NCBI RefSeq assembly: GCF_002907375.1
Contig: NZ_MIYK01000001.1
Location: 62,001 to 126,000 of the forward strand
Direction: 5' to 3'
From: Fructilactobacillus lindneri DSM 20690 = JCM 11027
Lineage (GTDB): Bacteria; Bacillota; Bacilli; Lactobacillales; Lactobacillaceae
Length of the DNA: 64,000 nt
Made by a program: the position numbers and the translations under genes
The notes under the pieces: generated by a model
What the model was told of the DNA's origin: nothing
The model's database searches: none
The model's input: the letters and a program-made list of their open reading frames with translations, nothing else
Shown here: piece by piece, positions 1-8,166 of the stretch
Layout of the letters: each line of letters starts with the position of its first letter
Numbering within the stretch: position 1 is the first letter of the stretch

Positions 1-405
1 CTTGATACAATTCTTGATTTTGCTATCAGCTCATTAGTTAGTCCAAATGAAATTGGCATTGAAGATTTACAAAATAAATCTGCTAAAGAAATTAAACAAT
101 ACCTAATGAAATTAGCTGAAAAATCATATGATGAAAAAACTAAGGAACTTCAAGATCCAAGTCAAATTCTTGAATTTGAAAAAGTTGTTATTTTAAGAGT
201 GGTTGATTCACATTGGACTAATCATATTGATGCAATGGATCAATTGCGGGAATCAATTGGTTTACGTGGTTATGGTCAGTTAAATCCACTAGTTGAGTAT
301 CAGCGTGAAGGTTATAGAATGTTTGAAGAAATGGTAGCAGACATTGATTATGATGTTACCCGTTTATTTATGAAGGCTGAAATTAGACAAAATATTCAAA
401 GATAA
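1..405 (+). CDS. secA: Protein translocase ATPase SecA, C-terminal end (5' truncated by window)
   Basis: The reading frame is open from base 1, so the gene begins before the window; only the last 134 residues are present. SecA is the ATP-driven motor that pushes preproteins through the SecYEG channel at the inner face of the membrane. The fragment carries the conserved helical scaffold/wing segment [14 protein letters not shown] followed by [11 protein letters not shown], which is diagnostic of SecA. The protein ends shortly after, at RQNIQR, so the cysteine-rich SEC-C zinc motif found at the end of many SecA proteins is absent. I recall that lactobacilli often lack this tail, so it need not be damage. 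secA followed by prfB is the usual Firmicute order. A hairpin terminator follows immediately. Confidence 0.95.
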   Translation, partial: LDTILDFAISSLVSPNEIGIEDLQNKSAKEIKQYLMKLAEKSYDEKTKELQDPSQILEFEKVVILRVVDSHWTNHIDAMDQLRESIGLRGYGQLNPLVEYQREGYRMFEEMVADIDYDVTRLFMKAEIRQNIQR

Positions 406-413
406 GCAAAAAT

Positions 414-440
414 ACGAAGGACTGCGGTTCTTCGCTTTTT
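414..440 (+). terminator. Intrinsic terminator between secA and prfB
   Basis: An 8-bp stem, CGAAGGAC pairing with GTTCTTCG (one G-U pair), with loop TGCG is followed by a run of seven T. The prfB start lies only about 17 nt beyond the T run, so prfB must be transcribed by read-through or from a promoter inside secA. Confidence 0.75.
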
Positions 441-457
441 TTGAGTAAGGATGGATA

Positions 458-1568
458 ATGGAATTAAGTGAAGCAAAAGTAAAAGTGGACGAGATCAAGC
501 AAGAAATTGACCACTTTGGGAGGTCTCTTTGACCTTGATCAGTTAAGTGAAGCAATTTCGATTAACGAGTCAAAGATGGCTGAACCAGGATTTTGGGATG
601 ATCAAAGAGCGGCACAAAAATTGATTGATGAAAACAATCAATTAAAAACCAAGTATGATAATTTTCATAGCTTAGCGGCAGAATGCGAAGATTTACAACT
701 TACTTTGCAGTTGTTGGAAGAAGAACCGGATGCAGCCTTACAACAAGAATTTGAAGTTACCCTTGAAAAAGTAGAAAAGTATTTAAATGAATATAAACTT
801 GGTCAATTATTAAATGGTAAGTACGATGGAAATAATGCCATCGTTGAAATTCATCCAGGAGCAGGTGGTACAGAAGCAGAAGATTGGACGGAAATGTTAC
901 TACGGATGTACACACGTTGGGCGGATCAAAACGGATTTAAGGTTATGATTGATGATTATCAACCCGGAGAAGTTGCTGGAATTAGTAGTGTGACGTTTAC
1001 AGTTATAGGTCATAATGCTTATGGATATTTAAAATCCGAAAAAGGAGTTCATCGATTAGTTCGTATTTCTCCTTTTGATTCGGCAAATCGACGTCACACC
1101 TCATTTGCATCTGTAGATGTAATGCCCGAATTAGATGAAAGCGTTAATATTGAGATTAAGCCTGATGATTTACGAATTGATGTTTTTCGTTCAAGTGGTG
1201 CCGGTGGTCAGCATATTAATAAGACGTCTTCCGCAGTTCGAATCACACATTTGCCAACTGGTATTGTAACTTCTAGTCAAGCACAACGTTCACAGTTGCA
1301 GAATAGAGTAACTGCAATGAATATGTTAAAATCAAAGTTGTACGAACTAGAACAAGAAAAAAAAGCGCAAGAAAAAGCCAAGTTAGAAGGTAAGCAGTTA
1401 GAGATTGGTTGGGGATCTCAGATTCGCTCCTATGTTTTTCATCCTTATACAATGGTAAAGGATCATCGAACCAATCACGAAACTGCAAATGGAAAAGCAG
1501 TGATGGATGGCGATCTTAATCCATTTATTAATGATTATTTACAATGGAAACTACAACAAAAAAATTAA
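458..1568 (+). CDS. prfB: Peptide chain release factor 2 (programmed +1 frameshift)
   Basis: RF2 reads UGA and UAA stop codons and triggers peptide release on the ribosome. The gene is in two frames, joined at 458..529 and 531..1568. The first 24 codons start at ATG 458 behind AGGATGG and end at CTT TGA C (527-533). A Shine-Dalgarno-like GGGAGG at 518-523 sits just before the slip site, the standard arrangement for autoregulatory +1 frameshifting in prfB. Skipping one base gives a 369-residue protein, the usual RF2 length. It carries the SPF stop-codon recognition motif at about residues 204-206 and the catalytic GGQ at about 249-251. The in-frame UGA is read by RF2 itself, so low RF2 favours frameshifting. 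A naive start at TTG 507 would drop the true N-terminus. Confidence 0.95.
518..533 (+). promoter_or_regulatory. prfB +1 frameshift element (SD-like GGGAGG, slip CTT TGA C)
   Basis: The internal Shine-Dalgarno-like GGGAGG is three bases upstream of CTT, followed by in-frame TGA and C. These are the known parts of the prfB recoding signal: spacing, slippery CUU and a weak UGAC stop context. The protein frame continues in the +1 frame from base 531. Confidence 0.92.
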
Positions 1569-1584
1569 TAAAGGTGACTAAATC

Positions 1585-2742
1585 ATGGAATTAGCATTAA
1601 ATATTTTATTTTTCTTAATTGTACCTACATTTTGGTTGGGAATAATTAGAACTTACTTGTCTTACCGGTCTCGTTTGAAGCGGGAACGATCGTTGTATGA
1701 TAGTGCTATTAATCCTAAAAATACAGAGATGCGAACTTTTTTTATTTCATTAATTGTGTTAGGAATTATTGGCTCGCTCTTCACATCATTGGTTGGAATT
1801 GAAGTTTCCTATGTTTGGATTATATTCTATGAAATTGTTATTACAATTGCTTTATTAATTCCAGGTTTGATGATTCCTTTCACAGTTTTATTTGGAACGA
1901 TGATAATTATTTTGATATTTGGAAATAAATTTTACTCCAATATCATTAGCGGACATTTTAAGATTACTTTGCAAAATACGATGCCGGAAGGGTTAGACTT
2001 TTTGGCTTTGATTACTGCAATGTTGATTATTCAGTACGTCTTTTTGAAAATTAATCGTAAATCAGTAAATTCTCCAATCATCACTAAAAATATTAGAGGA
2101 AATAAGATTGCCTCATATGTATTTAATAAAATGACAGTTGTTCCATTAGTTTTGTTTGTGCCTGGAAGTTTATTTGAATCAACTTCGCCATTATGGCATG
2201 TATTTAAAATTTTCGGAGCTAAGCTAACGATTTTAGTTGTTCCATTTTTAATTGGATTTAGATTTAAATTTATGGGTGAAATGCCTGAAAAATTGCTTAA
2301 AAGAATGGCAAATGCAATTGGATGGCTTGCTTGGCTAAGTTTAGGATTAATGATTGATGCTTTTATTTGGAAGAATCTTTGGTTTGATATTGCTAGTATT
2401 GTAGTAATTTTTGCTGCTTATTTATTGATTTTGCGTCATTATAAAAAAGTTGATCAAAATGAAGGCAAAACCGTCGAACAGTCTATTGATGGGATTAGAA
2501 TTCTTGCTGTTAAACCTAATACTCCAGCTGCCAAGATGAATTTAAAAATTGGAGATTTAATCCAAGAAGTTAATGGGAAACCAGTTAAATCTGAAAACCA
2601 ATTATATAAAGCATTACAGAGTAATCCAACTTTTTGTCGTTTGAAAATCAAGAATCGAAATGGGAAATTAGAAATGAAAGAATCTGCGATTTACGCTGGA
2701 TCTCCTCATGAGATTGGGATTGTAACTTTTCCAAATAATTAA
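1585..2742 (+). CDS. Polytopic membrane protein with C-terminal PDZ domain (MinJ-like)
   Basis: The 385-residue protein has an N-terminal part made of about seven or eight hydrophobic segments, roughly residues 1-285. A soluble C-terminal PDZ-like domain follows at about residues 290-375, with IRILAVKPNTPAAKMNLKIG and DLIQEVNGKPV, the fold's ligand-groove and GD-L-I-x-x-V-N-G pattern. In Bacillus the neighbourhood downstream of secA-prfB carries minJ, a polytopic PDZ protein of similar size that bridges DivIVA and MinD for division-site placement. Position, length and architecture therefore suggest a MinJ relative. The Min role is inference; a generic PDZ scaffold is possible. The start is ATG 1585 behind AAAGGTG, 17 nt after prfB, so the two are probably cotranscribed. 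Confidence 0.7.
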   Translation: MELALNILFFLIVPTFWLGIIRTYLSYRSRLKRERSLYDSAINPKNTEMRTFFISLIVLGIIGSLFTSLVGIEVSYVWIIFYEIVITIALLIPGLMIPFTVLFGTMIIILIFGNKFYSNIISGHFKITLQNTMPEGLDFLALITAMLIIQYVFLKINRKSVNSPIITKNIRGNKIASYVFNKMTVVPLVLFVPGSLFESTSPLWHVFKIFGAKLTILVVPFLIGFRFKFMGEMPEKLLKRMANAIGWLAWLSLGLMIDAFIWKNLWFDIASIVVIFAAYLLILRHYKKVDQNEGKTVEQSIDGIRILAVKPNTPAAKMNLKIGDLIQEVNGKPVKSENQLYKALQSNPTFCRLKIKNRNGKLEMKESAIYAGSPHEIGIVTFPNN

Positions 2743-2769
2743 AAAAGTGCCCATGGGGCGCTTTTTTTA
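2743..2769 (+). terminator. Intrinsic terminator after the PDZ membrane protein
   Basis: Stem AAGTGCCC pairing with GGGCGCTT (one wobble pair), a three-base ATG loop and a run of seven T. Confidence 0.8.
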
Positions 2770-2803
2770 TGACAGTTTATAGATAAAATATAATGGAGAT
2801 AAT

Positions 2804-3151
2804 ATGAGATTTATTAGTAGAATAGTAGTTAATTTTGTATTGTTTGTTGCATTTGCTGGCTTGTTTCAAGATATTTTTTATGTTGAAAACTGGAAAATAG
2901 CTTTAGGAGCAGCAGTACTTTTTTCTATCCTTGAAACATTAGTTAAACCGATTTTGTCATTATTATTTTTACCAATTAATATTTTGACTTTTGGAATTTT
3001 TAATTTATTTATTAATGCTATTATGTTAGAGCTTACTTCGTATTTAATGGGAAGTTCTTTTCAGTTTTCGTCATTTGGAACTATCTTTGTAGTTTCATTA
3101 TTAATGTCATTGTTTAACTATGTGATTACTACATCTCTATGGCACAATTAA
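2804..3151 (+). CDS. YvlD/phage-holin superfamily IV-like small membrane protein
   Basis: A 115-residue, almost entirely hydrophobic protein with four predicted membrane spans, at about residues 5-25, 30-50, 55-80 and 88-112. The pattern LETLVKPILSLLFLPINILTFGIF with a following NxxxN-rich helix matches the mycobacterial-type 4TM holin family (YvlD in Bacillus). That family commonly sits immediately before hprK in lactobacilli. The exact function is unknown; some members affect envelope stress and peptide resistance. The start is ATG 2804 behind GGAGAT. The gene lies between a terminator and hprK, and an extended -10 (TGTTAAAAT near 3164-3172) before hprK suggests separate initiation there. 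Confidence 0.75.
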   Translation: MRFISRIVVNFVLFVAFAGLFQDIFYVENWKIALGAAVLFSILETLVKPILSLLFLPINILTFGIFNLFINAIMLELTSYLMGSSFQFSSFGTIFVVSLLMSLFNYVITTSLWHN

Positions 3152-3200
3152 ATTATTAATAAGTGTTAAAATATAGAATATTAGTTAAGGAGGGTTCGTT

Positions 3201-4184
3201 ATGGTTAAAAGTGTTAGTGTAAAAGAATTAGTCGACAACACCCATTTAAAGGTTTTTTCGGGTGAAGAATATTTAGACCGTCCGATTACCACTAGTGATA
3301 TTTCGCGTCCTGGTTTGGAATTAACGGGGTATTTTGATTATTATCCTTCAGAAAGAATCCAGTTACTAGGGATTACCGAAACTTCATTTGCAAAGCATTT
3401 ACCGGAAGAAAAATTAAAAGATTATATGAATCGGATGTGTCAGCCAGATACTCCTGCTTTTGTAATTTCAACTGATTTAGAGCCACCTCAGGAGTTGATT
3501 GATGCCACTAAAAAGGCCCATATTCCAATTCTAGAGTCGAAATTAAATACTTCACGAGTTTTAAGTAATATGACTGATTTTTTGGAAGCTAAATTAGCTC
3601 CTAGAAAATCAGTTCATGGGGTTTTAGTTGAAGTTTATGGTCTTGGAGTTTTGATTACTGGAGAATCTGGGATTGGTAAAAGTGAAACGGCACTTGAATT
3701 AGTTAAGCGTGGACATCGATTGATTGCTGATGACCGAGTTGAGGTTTATCAACGTGACGAACAAGCTTTGATAGGGCAGGCTCCTAAAATTTTGAGTCAT
3801 TTACTAGAAATTCGAGGAATTGGGATTATTGATGTAATGACATTGTTTGGAGCAGGAGCAGTCCGTTCTGAAACCAAAGTTGACTTGGTAGTTCATTTGG
3901 ATATCTGGAACAAGGATACTAAATATGATCGCTTAGGTAATAATCATGATACAGTCCAGTTTTTTGATGTGGAATTAAAAGAATTGAACATTCCAGTTAA
4001 ACCTGGTCGAAATTTAGCAATTATTATTGAAACTGCTGCAATGAACTTTAGAGCAAATTCAATGGGATATAATGCTACCGATGTTTTTAATAAAGAATTA
4101 AATGGTCTCATTAAGAAAAATGAAAAAAATGATGGTCAAAATCAGAACGATAAATCTAAAGATGATAATAATGAGGTTAAATAA
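3201..4184 (+). CDS. hprK: HPr kinase/phosphorylase
   Basis: This bifunctional enzyme phosphorylates or dephosphorylates HPr at Ser46 and so controls carbon catabolite repression and PTS flux. The 327-residue protein has the N-terminal HprK domain and then a C-terminal P-loop domain. The Walker A is GESGIGKS at residues 154-161, a conserved His lies at 139 (SVHG), and the family signature [19 protein letters not shown] follows. After the catalytic core there is a hydrophilic tail of roughly 25 residues rich in Asn, Lys and Asp; it looks like a lineage-specific extension. A strong AAGGAGGG ribosome site precedes ATG 3201. The stop codon overlaps the lgt start by one base (TAATG), so translation is coupled. 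Confidence 0.96.
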   Translation: MVKSVSVKELVDNTHLKVFSGEEYLDRPITTSDISRPGLELTGYFDYYPSERIQLLGITETSFAKHLPEEKLKDYMNRMCQPDTPAFVISTDLEPPQELIDATKKAHIPILESKLNTSRVLSNMTDFLEAKLAPRKSVHGVLVEVYGLGVLITGESGIGKSETALELVKRGHRLIADDRVEVYQRDEQALIGQAPKILSHLLEIRGIGIIDVMTLFGAGAVRSETKVDLVVHLDIWNKDTKYDRLGNNHDTVQFFDVELKELNIPVKPGRNLAIIIETAAMNFRANSMGYNATDVFNKELNGLIKKNEKNDGQNQNDKSKDDNNEVK

Positions 4185-4993
4185 TGTTTAGTATATTAGC
4201 AATGAATCCGGTTGCCATTAATTTTGGTCCCTTTCACGTACGCTGGTACGGTATTATCATTGCCTCTGCCGTTTTAATTGCAGTTTGGTTATCTATGAGA
4301 GAAGCCAAACGTCAAGGTTTAAATGAAGATGTCCTATATAATATGATTTTATGGGCGATTCCAATTGCGATTATTTCGGCTCGAATCTATTATGTTATTT
4401 TTCAATGGAAGTACTATGCTCAGCACCTTGGAGAAATTATTGCGATTTGGGATGGTGGAATTGCTATCTATGGAGCGTTGTTGGGTGCTGGAGTTTTTAT
4501 TTATTTTTATTGTAAACATCATAATTTATCAATTTGGCAAATTTTTGATATTGCTGCTCCGACTGTAATTATGGCCCAAGGAATCGGTCGCTGGGGTAAT
4601 TTCATGAACCAAGAAGCTTTTGGGGCAGTGACTTCATTGTCCTTTTTGCAGCAGTTGCATTTACCCCGTTTTATTATTCAGCAAATGCTGATTGACGGGC
4701 TTTATCGCCAACCAACTTTTCTGTATGAATCAATTTGGGATTTAACTGGATTTGCGTTGTTGATGATTATGCGACATTCTGATAAGTTATTTAAACGAGG
4801 AGAAATATTTTTAGCTTATGTAATGTGGTATTCTTTTGGTCGATTCTTTACAGAAGGTATGAGAACTGATAGTTTAATGCTTGGGACATTTCGTATTTCT
4901 CAAATTTTATCTATCATTTTGTTCTTTGGTGCTCTTTTCGTATTACTATATCGTCGTAAGAATGACAAAAAACTGGTGTGGTATAATTGTTAA
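4184..4993 (+). CDS. lgt: Phosphatidylglycerol--prolipoprotein diacylglyceryl transferase
   Basis: Lgt moves diacylglycerol from phosphatidylglycerol to the lipobox cysteine of prolipoproteins, the first step of lipoprotein maturation in the membrane. The 269-residue protein has about seven hydrophobic segments. It carries the N-terminal HVRWYG motif at residues 18-23, [12 protein letters not shown] at about 91-102 and the Lgt signature [13 protein letters not shown] at about 135-147. It starts inside the hprK stop codon, giving a one-base overlap, and ends 17 nt before gpsA. This is the conserved hprK-lgt-gpsA order of Firmicutes. Confidence 0.96.
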   Translation: MFSILAMNPVAINFGPFHVRWYGIIIASAVLIAVWLSMREAKRQGLNEDVLYNMILWAIPIAIISARIYYVIFQWKYYAQHLGEIIAIWDGGIAIYGALLGAGVFIYFYCKHHNLSIWQIFDIAAPTVIMAQGIGRWGNFMNQEAFGAVTSLSFLQQLHLPRFIIQQMLIDGLYRQPTFLYESIWDLTGFALLMIMRHSDKLFKRGEIFLAYVMWYSFGRFFTEGMRTDSLMLGTFRISQILSIILFFGALFVLLYRRKNDKKLVWYNC

Positions 4994-5010
4994 GTTTGAA
5001 GGAGAAAAGT

Positions 5011-6027
5011 ATGACAGAAAAAATTGCAGTTCTTGGTGCAGGATCATGGGGAAGTATGCTAGCCGAGATTTTGAATGAAAATGGACATGAGGTTCGTTTA
5101 TGGGCGCATAATCCTGCTCAAGTGCAAGAAATGAACGAAAAACATACTAATCAAAAATATATTAAAAACTTCACTTTCTCCAAATCTTTAAAAGCTTACT
5201 CAGATTTAAAGGAAGCAATTGACGGAGTGGATGATATCTTATTTATTGTTCCTTCTCAAGCAACCCGGTCAGTTGCTAAACAGGTTAATCAAATTTTAGA
5301 TCAGTTAAATATTAAGCCATATATTATTCACGGTAGTAAAGGATTGGAGACTGGAACTCATGAGCGAATTTCTCAGGTTTTAGAAGCAGAAATTAACCCT
5401 AAAAATCGTAAAACGGTTTCTGTAATTTCAGGTCCAAGTCAAGCAGAAGCAGTTGCTAAACATGATCCAACTTTGGTGACGGCTGCTAGTGAAGATTTGC
5501 CATCTGCCATTCATTTTCAAAAGTTGTTTATGAATGACTATTTTCGTGTTTATACAAATAATGATATAATTGGCGTTGAAATTGGTGGAGCTTTAAAGAA
5601 TATTATTGCATTAGCTGCTGGAGCTCTCTATGGACTAGGGTATGGTGATAATGCTAAAGCAGCTTTAATGACCCGTGGTGTCGCAGAAATTTCTCGTTTG
5701 GGAGTTTCATTCGGTGCTAATCCACTGACTTTTACTGGATTGTCAGGAATGGGTGATGTGATTGTAACTGCAACTAGTAGAGATTCGCGAAATTGGAGAG
5801 CTGGGTATCAGCTTGGTAAAGGAAAGCAGCTTGATGATATTGTGAAAGATATGGGCATGGTAATCGAAGGAGTAGCTACCAGTCAGGCTGCATATGATTT
5901 AGCTCAAGAATGTGGTGTTGAAATGCCAATTACTGAAGCAATCCATTCTGTTCTAAATAAGCAAGAAACGGTCCAAGAAGCAATCAACAAATTAATGACC
6001 CGTGAAGGTCGTTCAGAAATTGGATAG
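5011..6027 (+). CDS. gpsA: Glycerol-3-phosphate dehydrogenase [NAD(P)+]
   Basis: GpsA reduces dihydroxyacetone phosphate to sn-glycerol-3-phosphate for phospholipid and teichoic acid backbones. From ATG 5011 the protein is 338 residues. The Rossmann motif GAGSWG is at residues 9-14, a substrate-binding NPKNRKTVSVISGPS segment lies in the middle, and VEIGGALKNIIALAAG contains the catalytic lysine. I chose ATG 5011 rather than the upstream TTG 4987 because GAAGGAG lies about 8 nt before it and because the Rossmann fold then starts at the usual distance. The gene sits in the hprK-lgt-gpsA-galU unit. Confidence 0.95.
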   Translation: MTEKIAVLGAGSWGSMLAEILNENGHEVRLWAHNPAQVQEMNEKHTNQKYIKNFTFSKSLKAYSDLKEAIDGVDDILFIVPSQATRSVAKQVNQILDQLNIKPYIIHGSKGLETGTHERISQVLEAEINPKNRKTVSVISGPSQAEAVAKHDPTLVTAASEDLPSAIHFQKLFMNDYFRVYTNNDIIGVEIGGALKNIIALAAGALYGLGYGDNAKAALMTRGVAEISRLGVSFGANPLTFTGLSGMGDVIVTATSRDSRNWRAGYQLGKGKQLDDIVKDMGMVIEGVATSQAAYDLAQECGVEMPITEAIHSVLNKQETVQEAINKLMTREGRSEIG

Positions 6028-6053
6028 ATAATTACATAGGAGTGTAGATAGAG

Positions 6054-6941
6054 ATGAAGAAAGTTACAAAAGCGATTATTCCAGCTGCTGGATTAGGAAC
6101 TAGATTTTTACCGGAAACAAAAGCAATGCCTAAAGAAATGTTGCCAATTGTTGATACTCCAACAATTCAATACATTGTCGAAGAAGCTAAAGCTTCCGGG
6201 ATTACTGACTTAGTAATTGTGATTGGTAAAGGTAAACGCGCCATTGAAGATCATTTTTCACCAAATTACATGTTGGAAGAAAATCTTAAAAAGAAACATA
6301 AAGAAAAAATGTTGGAAGAAGTTGAAAAAACCAACGAAATGAATATTTACTTCATTCGACAAGCTTATCCTGATGGATTGGGAGATGCAGTTTTGACTGC
6401 AAAGAGTTTCATTGGTAATGATCCGTTCGTAGTTATGCTTGGTGATGATTTAATGCAGGATAAAGTTCCATTAACTAAACAGTTAATTGAAAGTTATCAA
6501 GATTCTGGAGCTTCTACTTTAGCAGTTATGAAAGTTCCTCATGAAGAAACTTCTAAATATGGAGTGATTGATCCACTTGATGAAGTTAAACCAGGACTTT
6601 ATGATGTAAAAACTTTTGTGGAAAAGCCTAATCCAGAGGATGCTCCAAGTGATCTTGCTATTATTGGACGTTACTTGTTTACTCCAGAAATTTTTGAAGT
6701 TTTGGAAAATACAAAACCAGGCAAGGGTAATGAAGTGCAATTAACTGATGCAATTGATACTTTAAACAAAAAACAACGTGTATTTGCTCACGAATTTAAG
6801 GGTAAACGATTTGATACTGGAAACAAGTTAAGTTGGCTTGAAACTAACATTGAATATGGAATTAATCATCCTGAAATTAAAGGTGAATTTCGGGAATATC
6901 TTAAAAAGATTGGTAAAAGATTAGAAAAAGAAGATCAATAA
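6054..6941 (+). CDS. galU: UTP--glucose-1-phosphate uridylyltransferase
   Basis: GalU makes UDP-glucose from UTP and glucose-1-phosphate, used for glycolipids, polysaccharides and galactose metabolism. The 295-residue protein starts with the nucleotidyltransferase signature [20 protein letters not shown], with the catalytic lysine in the TKAMPKE stretch. It continues with VMLGDDLM, the metal-binding segment, and [11 protein letters not shown]. Length and motifs match the family throughout. It follows gpsA by 26 nt and is closed by a very strong palindromic terminator. Confidence 0.96.
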   Translation: MKKVTKAIIPAAGLGTRFLPETKAMPKEMLPIVDTPTIQYIVEEAKASGITDLVIVIGKGKRAIEDHFSPNYMLEENLKKKHKEKMLEEVEKTNEMNIYFIRQAYPDGLGDAVLTAKSFIGNDPFVVMLGDDLMQDKVPLTKQLIESYQDSGASTLAVMKVPHEETSKYGVIDPLDEVKPGLYDVKTFVEKPNPEDAPSDLAIIGRYLFTPEIFEVLENTKPGKGNEVQLTDAIDTLNKKQRVFAHEFKGKRFDTGNKLSWLETNIEYGINHPEIKGEFREYLKKIGKRLEKEDQ

Positions 6942-6942
6942 T

Positions 6943-6981
6943 TAAAAAAGATATCGATGTTAACATCGATATCTTTTTTAG
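6943..6981 (+). terminator. Perfect palindromic terminator after galU
   Basis: A 38-nt perfect palindrome (6943-6980) centred on GTTAAC, with arms TAAAAAAGATATCGATGTT. The A and T tracts at the ends would let it act in either direction, although both flanking genes are on the + strand. Confidence 0.85.
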
Positions 6982-7064
6982 ACTTATTAATAACGATTGC
7001 GTTAAACATGTGTTAAAATGATTGTACGCAATTTTAATTGTAAAACATAAGTATGAAACTGATG

Positions 7065-7073
7065 TGCTATACT
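7065..7073 (+). promoter_or_regulatory. Extended -10 promoter of trxB
   Basis: TG-C-TATACT is a near-perfect extended -10. The same TGCTATACT string recurs before rapZ, in the gap leader and before the polyprenyl synthase gene. No good -35 is visible, as is common for extended -10 promoters. Confidence 0.6.
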
Positions 7074-7106
7074 TATTTTACTAAATGTTCGATTGAGGAG
7101 GTTAAT

Positions 7107-8036
7107 ATGACAAAAAAATATGACGTAATTGTAATTGGAGCTGGTCCAGCTGGCATGACTGCAGCCCTTTATGCATCACGAGCTGAATTATCAGTTTTGA
7201 TGCTTGATCGTGGTGTTTATGGTGGTCAAATGAATAATACCGCTGAGATTGAAAATTATCCTGGTTTTAAGTCAATTTTGGGTCCGGATCTTTCACAAAA
7301 AATGTATGATAGTAGTACTCAATTCGGTGTTGAATACGGTTATGGAGAAGTTACTGGGATTGATATTGCAGGTAACCGCAGAGTAGTTAAAACTGCCGAT
7401 GACGAATACGAAGCACCTGGAGTAGTGATTGCTTCTGGTTCGCAATATCGTAAATTAGGTGTTCCAGGCGAGCAGGAATATAGTGGGCGTGGTGTTTCCT
7501 ATTGTGCTGTTTGTGATGGCGCTTTCTTTAAAGGTGAAACGGTTGTAGTTGTTGGTGGTGGTGATTCAGCCATCCAAGAAGCAACTTATCTTTCTAATAT
7601 TGCTGCTAAAGTAATTGTGATTCATCGTCGTGATAAGCTTCGTGCTCAAAAAATTTTGCAAGAACGTGCTTTTGCGAAAGATAATATTGAATTTGTTTGG
7701 AATAGTGAAGTTGAAGAAATCGAAGGTAATGGTAAAAAAGTTACTGGAGTTAAGATTAGAAACAACCAAAATGATAATATTGAAACCATTTCAGCAGATG
7801 GAGTCTTTATTTATGTTGGTATTTTGCCAATGACGGCTGCTTTTAATGACATTGGCATTACCGATGAAGCAGGATGGATTGATACTAATGATCAGATGGA
7901 AACTAAAGTCCCAGGAATTTATGCTGTTGGGGATGTTCGTAAAAAACATTTACGTCAAATTACTACAGCAGTTGGTGATGGCGGTGAAGCTGGCCAAGCA
8001 ATTTTTGATTATGTAGAATCAGTTAAAACAAAATAA
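7107..8036 (+). CDS. trxB: Thioredoxin reductase (NADPH)
   Basis: TrxB is a cytosolic FAD enzyme that reduces thioredoxin with NADPH. From ATG 7107 the protein is 309 residues. The FAD-binding GAGPAGM is at residues 11-17, the redox pair C133-A-V-C136 lies in SYCAVCDGAFF, and the NADPH-binding VVGGGDSA follows. The C-terminal FAD motif is GIYAVGDVR. The start was moved downstream from ATG 7053 because GAGGAGG lies just before 7107, and because the extra 18 residues would overlap the promoter. Confidence 0.95.
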   Translation: MTKKYDVIVIGAGPAGMTAALYASRAELSVLMLDRGVYGGQMNNTAEIENYPGFKSILGPDLSQKMYDSSTQFGVEYGYGEVTGIDIAGNRRVVKTADDEYEAPGVVIASGSQYRKLGVPGEQEYSGRGVSYCAVCDGAFFKGETVVVVGGGDSAIQEATYLSNIAAKVIVIHRRDKLRAQKILQERAFAKDNIEFVWNSEVEEIEGNGKKVTGVKIRNNQNDNIETISADGVFIYVGILPMTAAFNDIGITDEAGWIDTNDQMETKVPGIYAVGDVRKKHLRQITTAVGDGGEAGQAIFDYVESVKTK

Positions 8037-8049
8037 ATGTAATAATTAT

Positions 8050-8079
8050 GAAGCAGATTTAATTCTGCTTCTTTTTTTA
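8050..8079 (+). terminator. Intrinsic terminator after trxB
   Basis: Eight-bp stem GAAGCAGA/TCTGCTTC, loop TTTAAT, then a run of seven T. Confidence 0.85.
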
Positions 8080-8166
8080 TCATTTTATTTTGCGAAAGTA
8101 TGTTCGTATGCTAGAATTAATATTATTAGGCAATTTTCATAGATGAATTTAAAAATGAGGTATTTT

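Noticed and set aside
1-405. SecA without its zinc tail as a truncated pseudogene
   Set aside because: The core C-terminal scaffold is intact and the stop is followed by a terminator; many Gram-positive SecA proteins end this way.
507-1568. A release factor gene starting at TTG 507
   Set aside because: The true N-terminal 24 codons lie at 458-529 in another frame, joined by the known prfB +1 frameshift; TTG 507 has no ribosome site.
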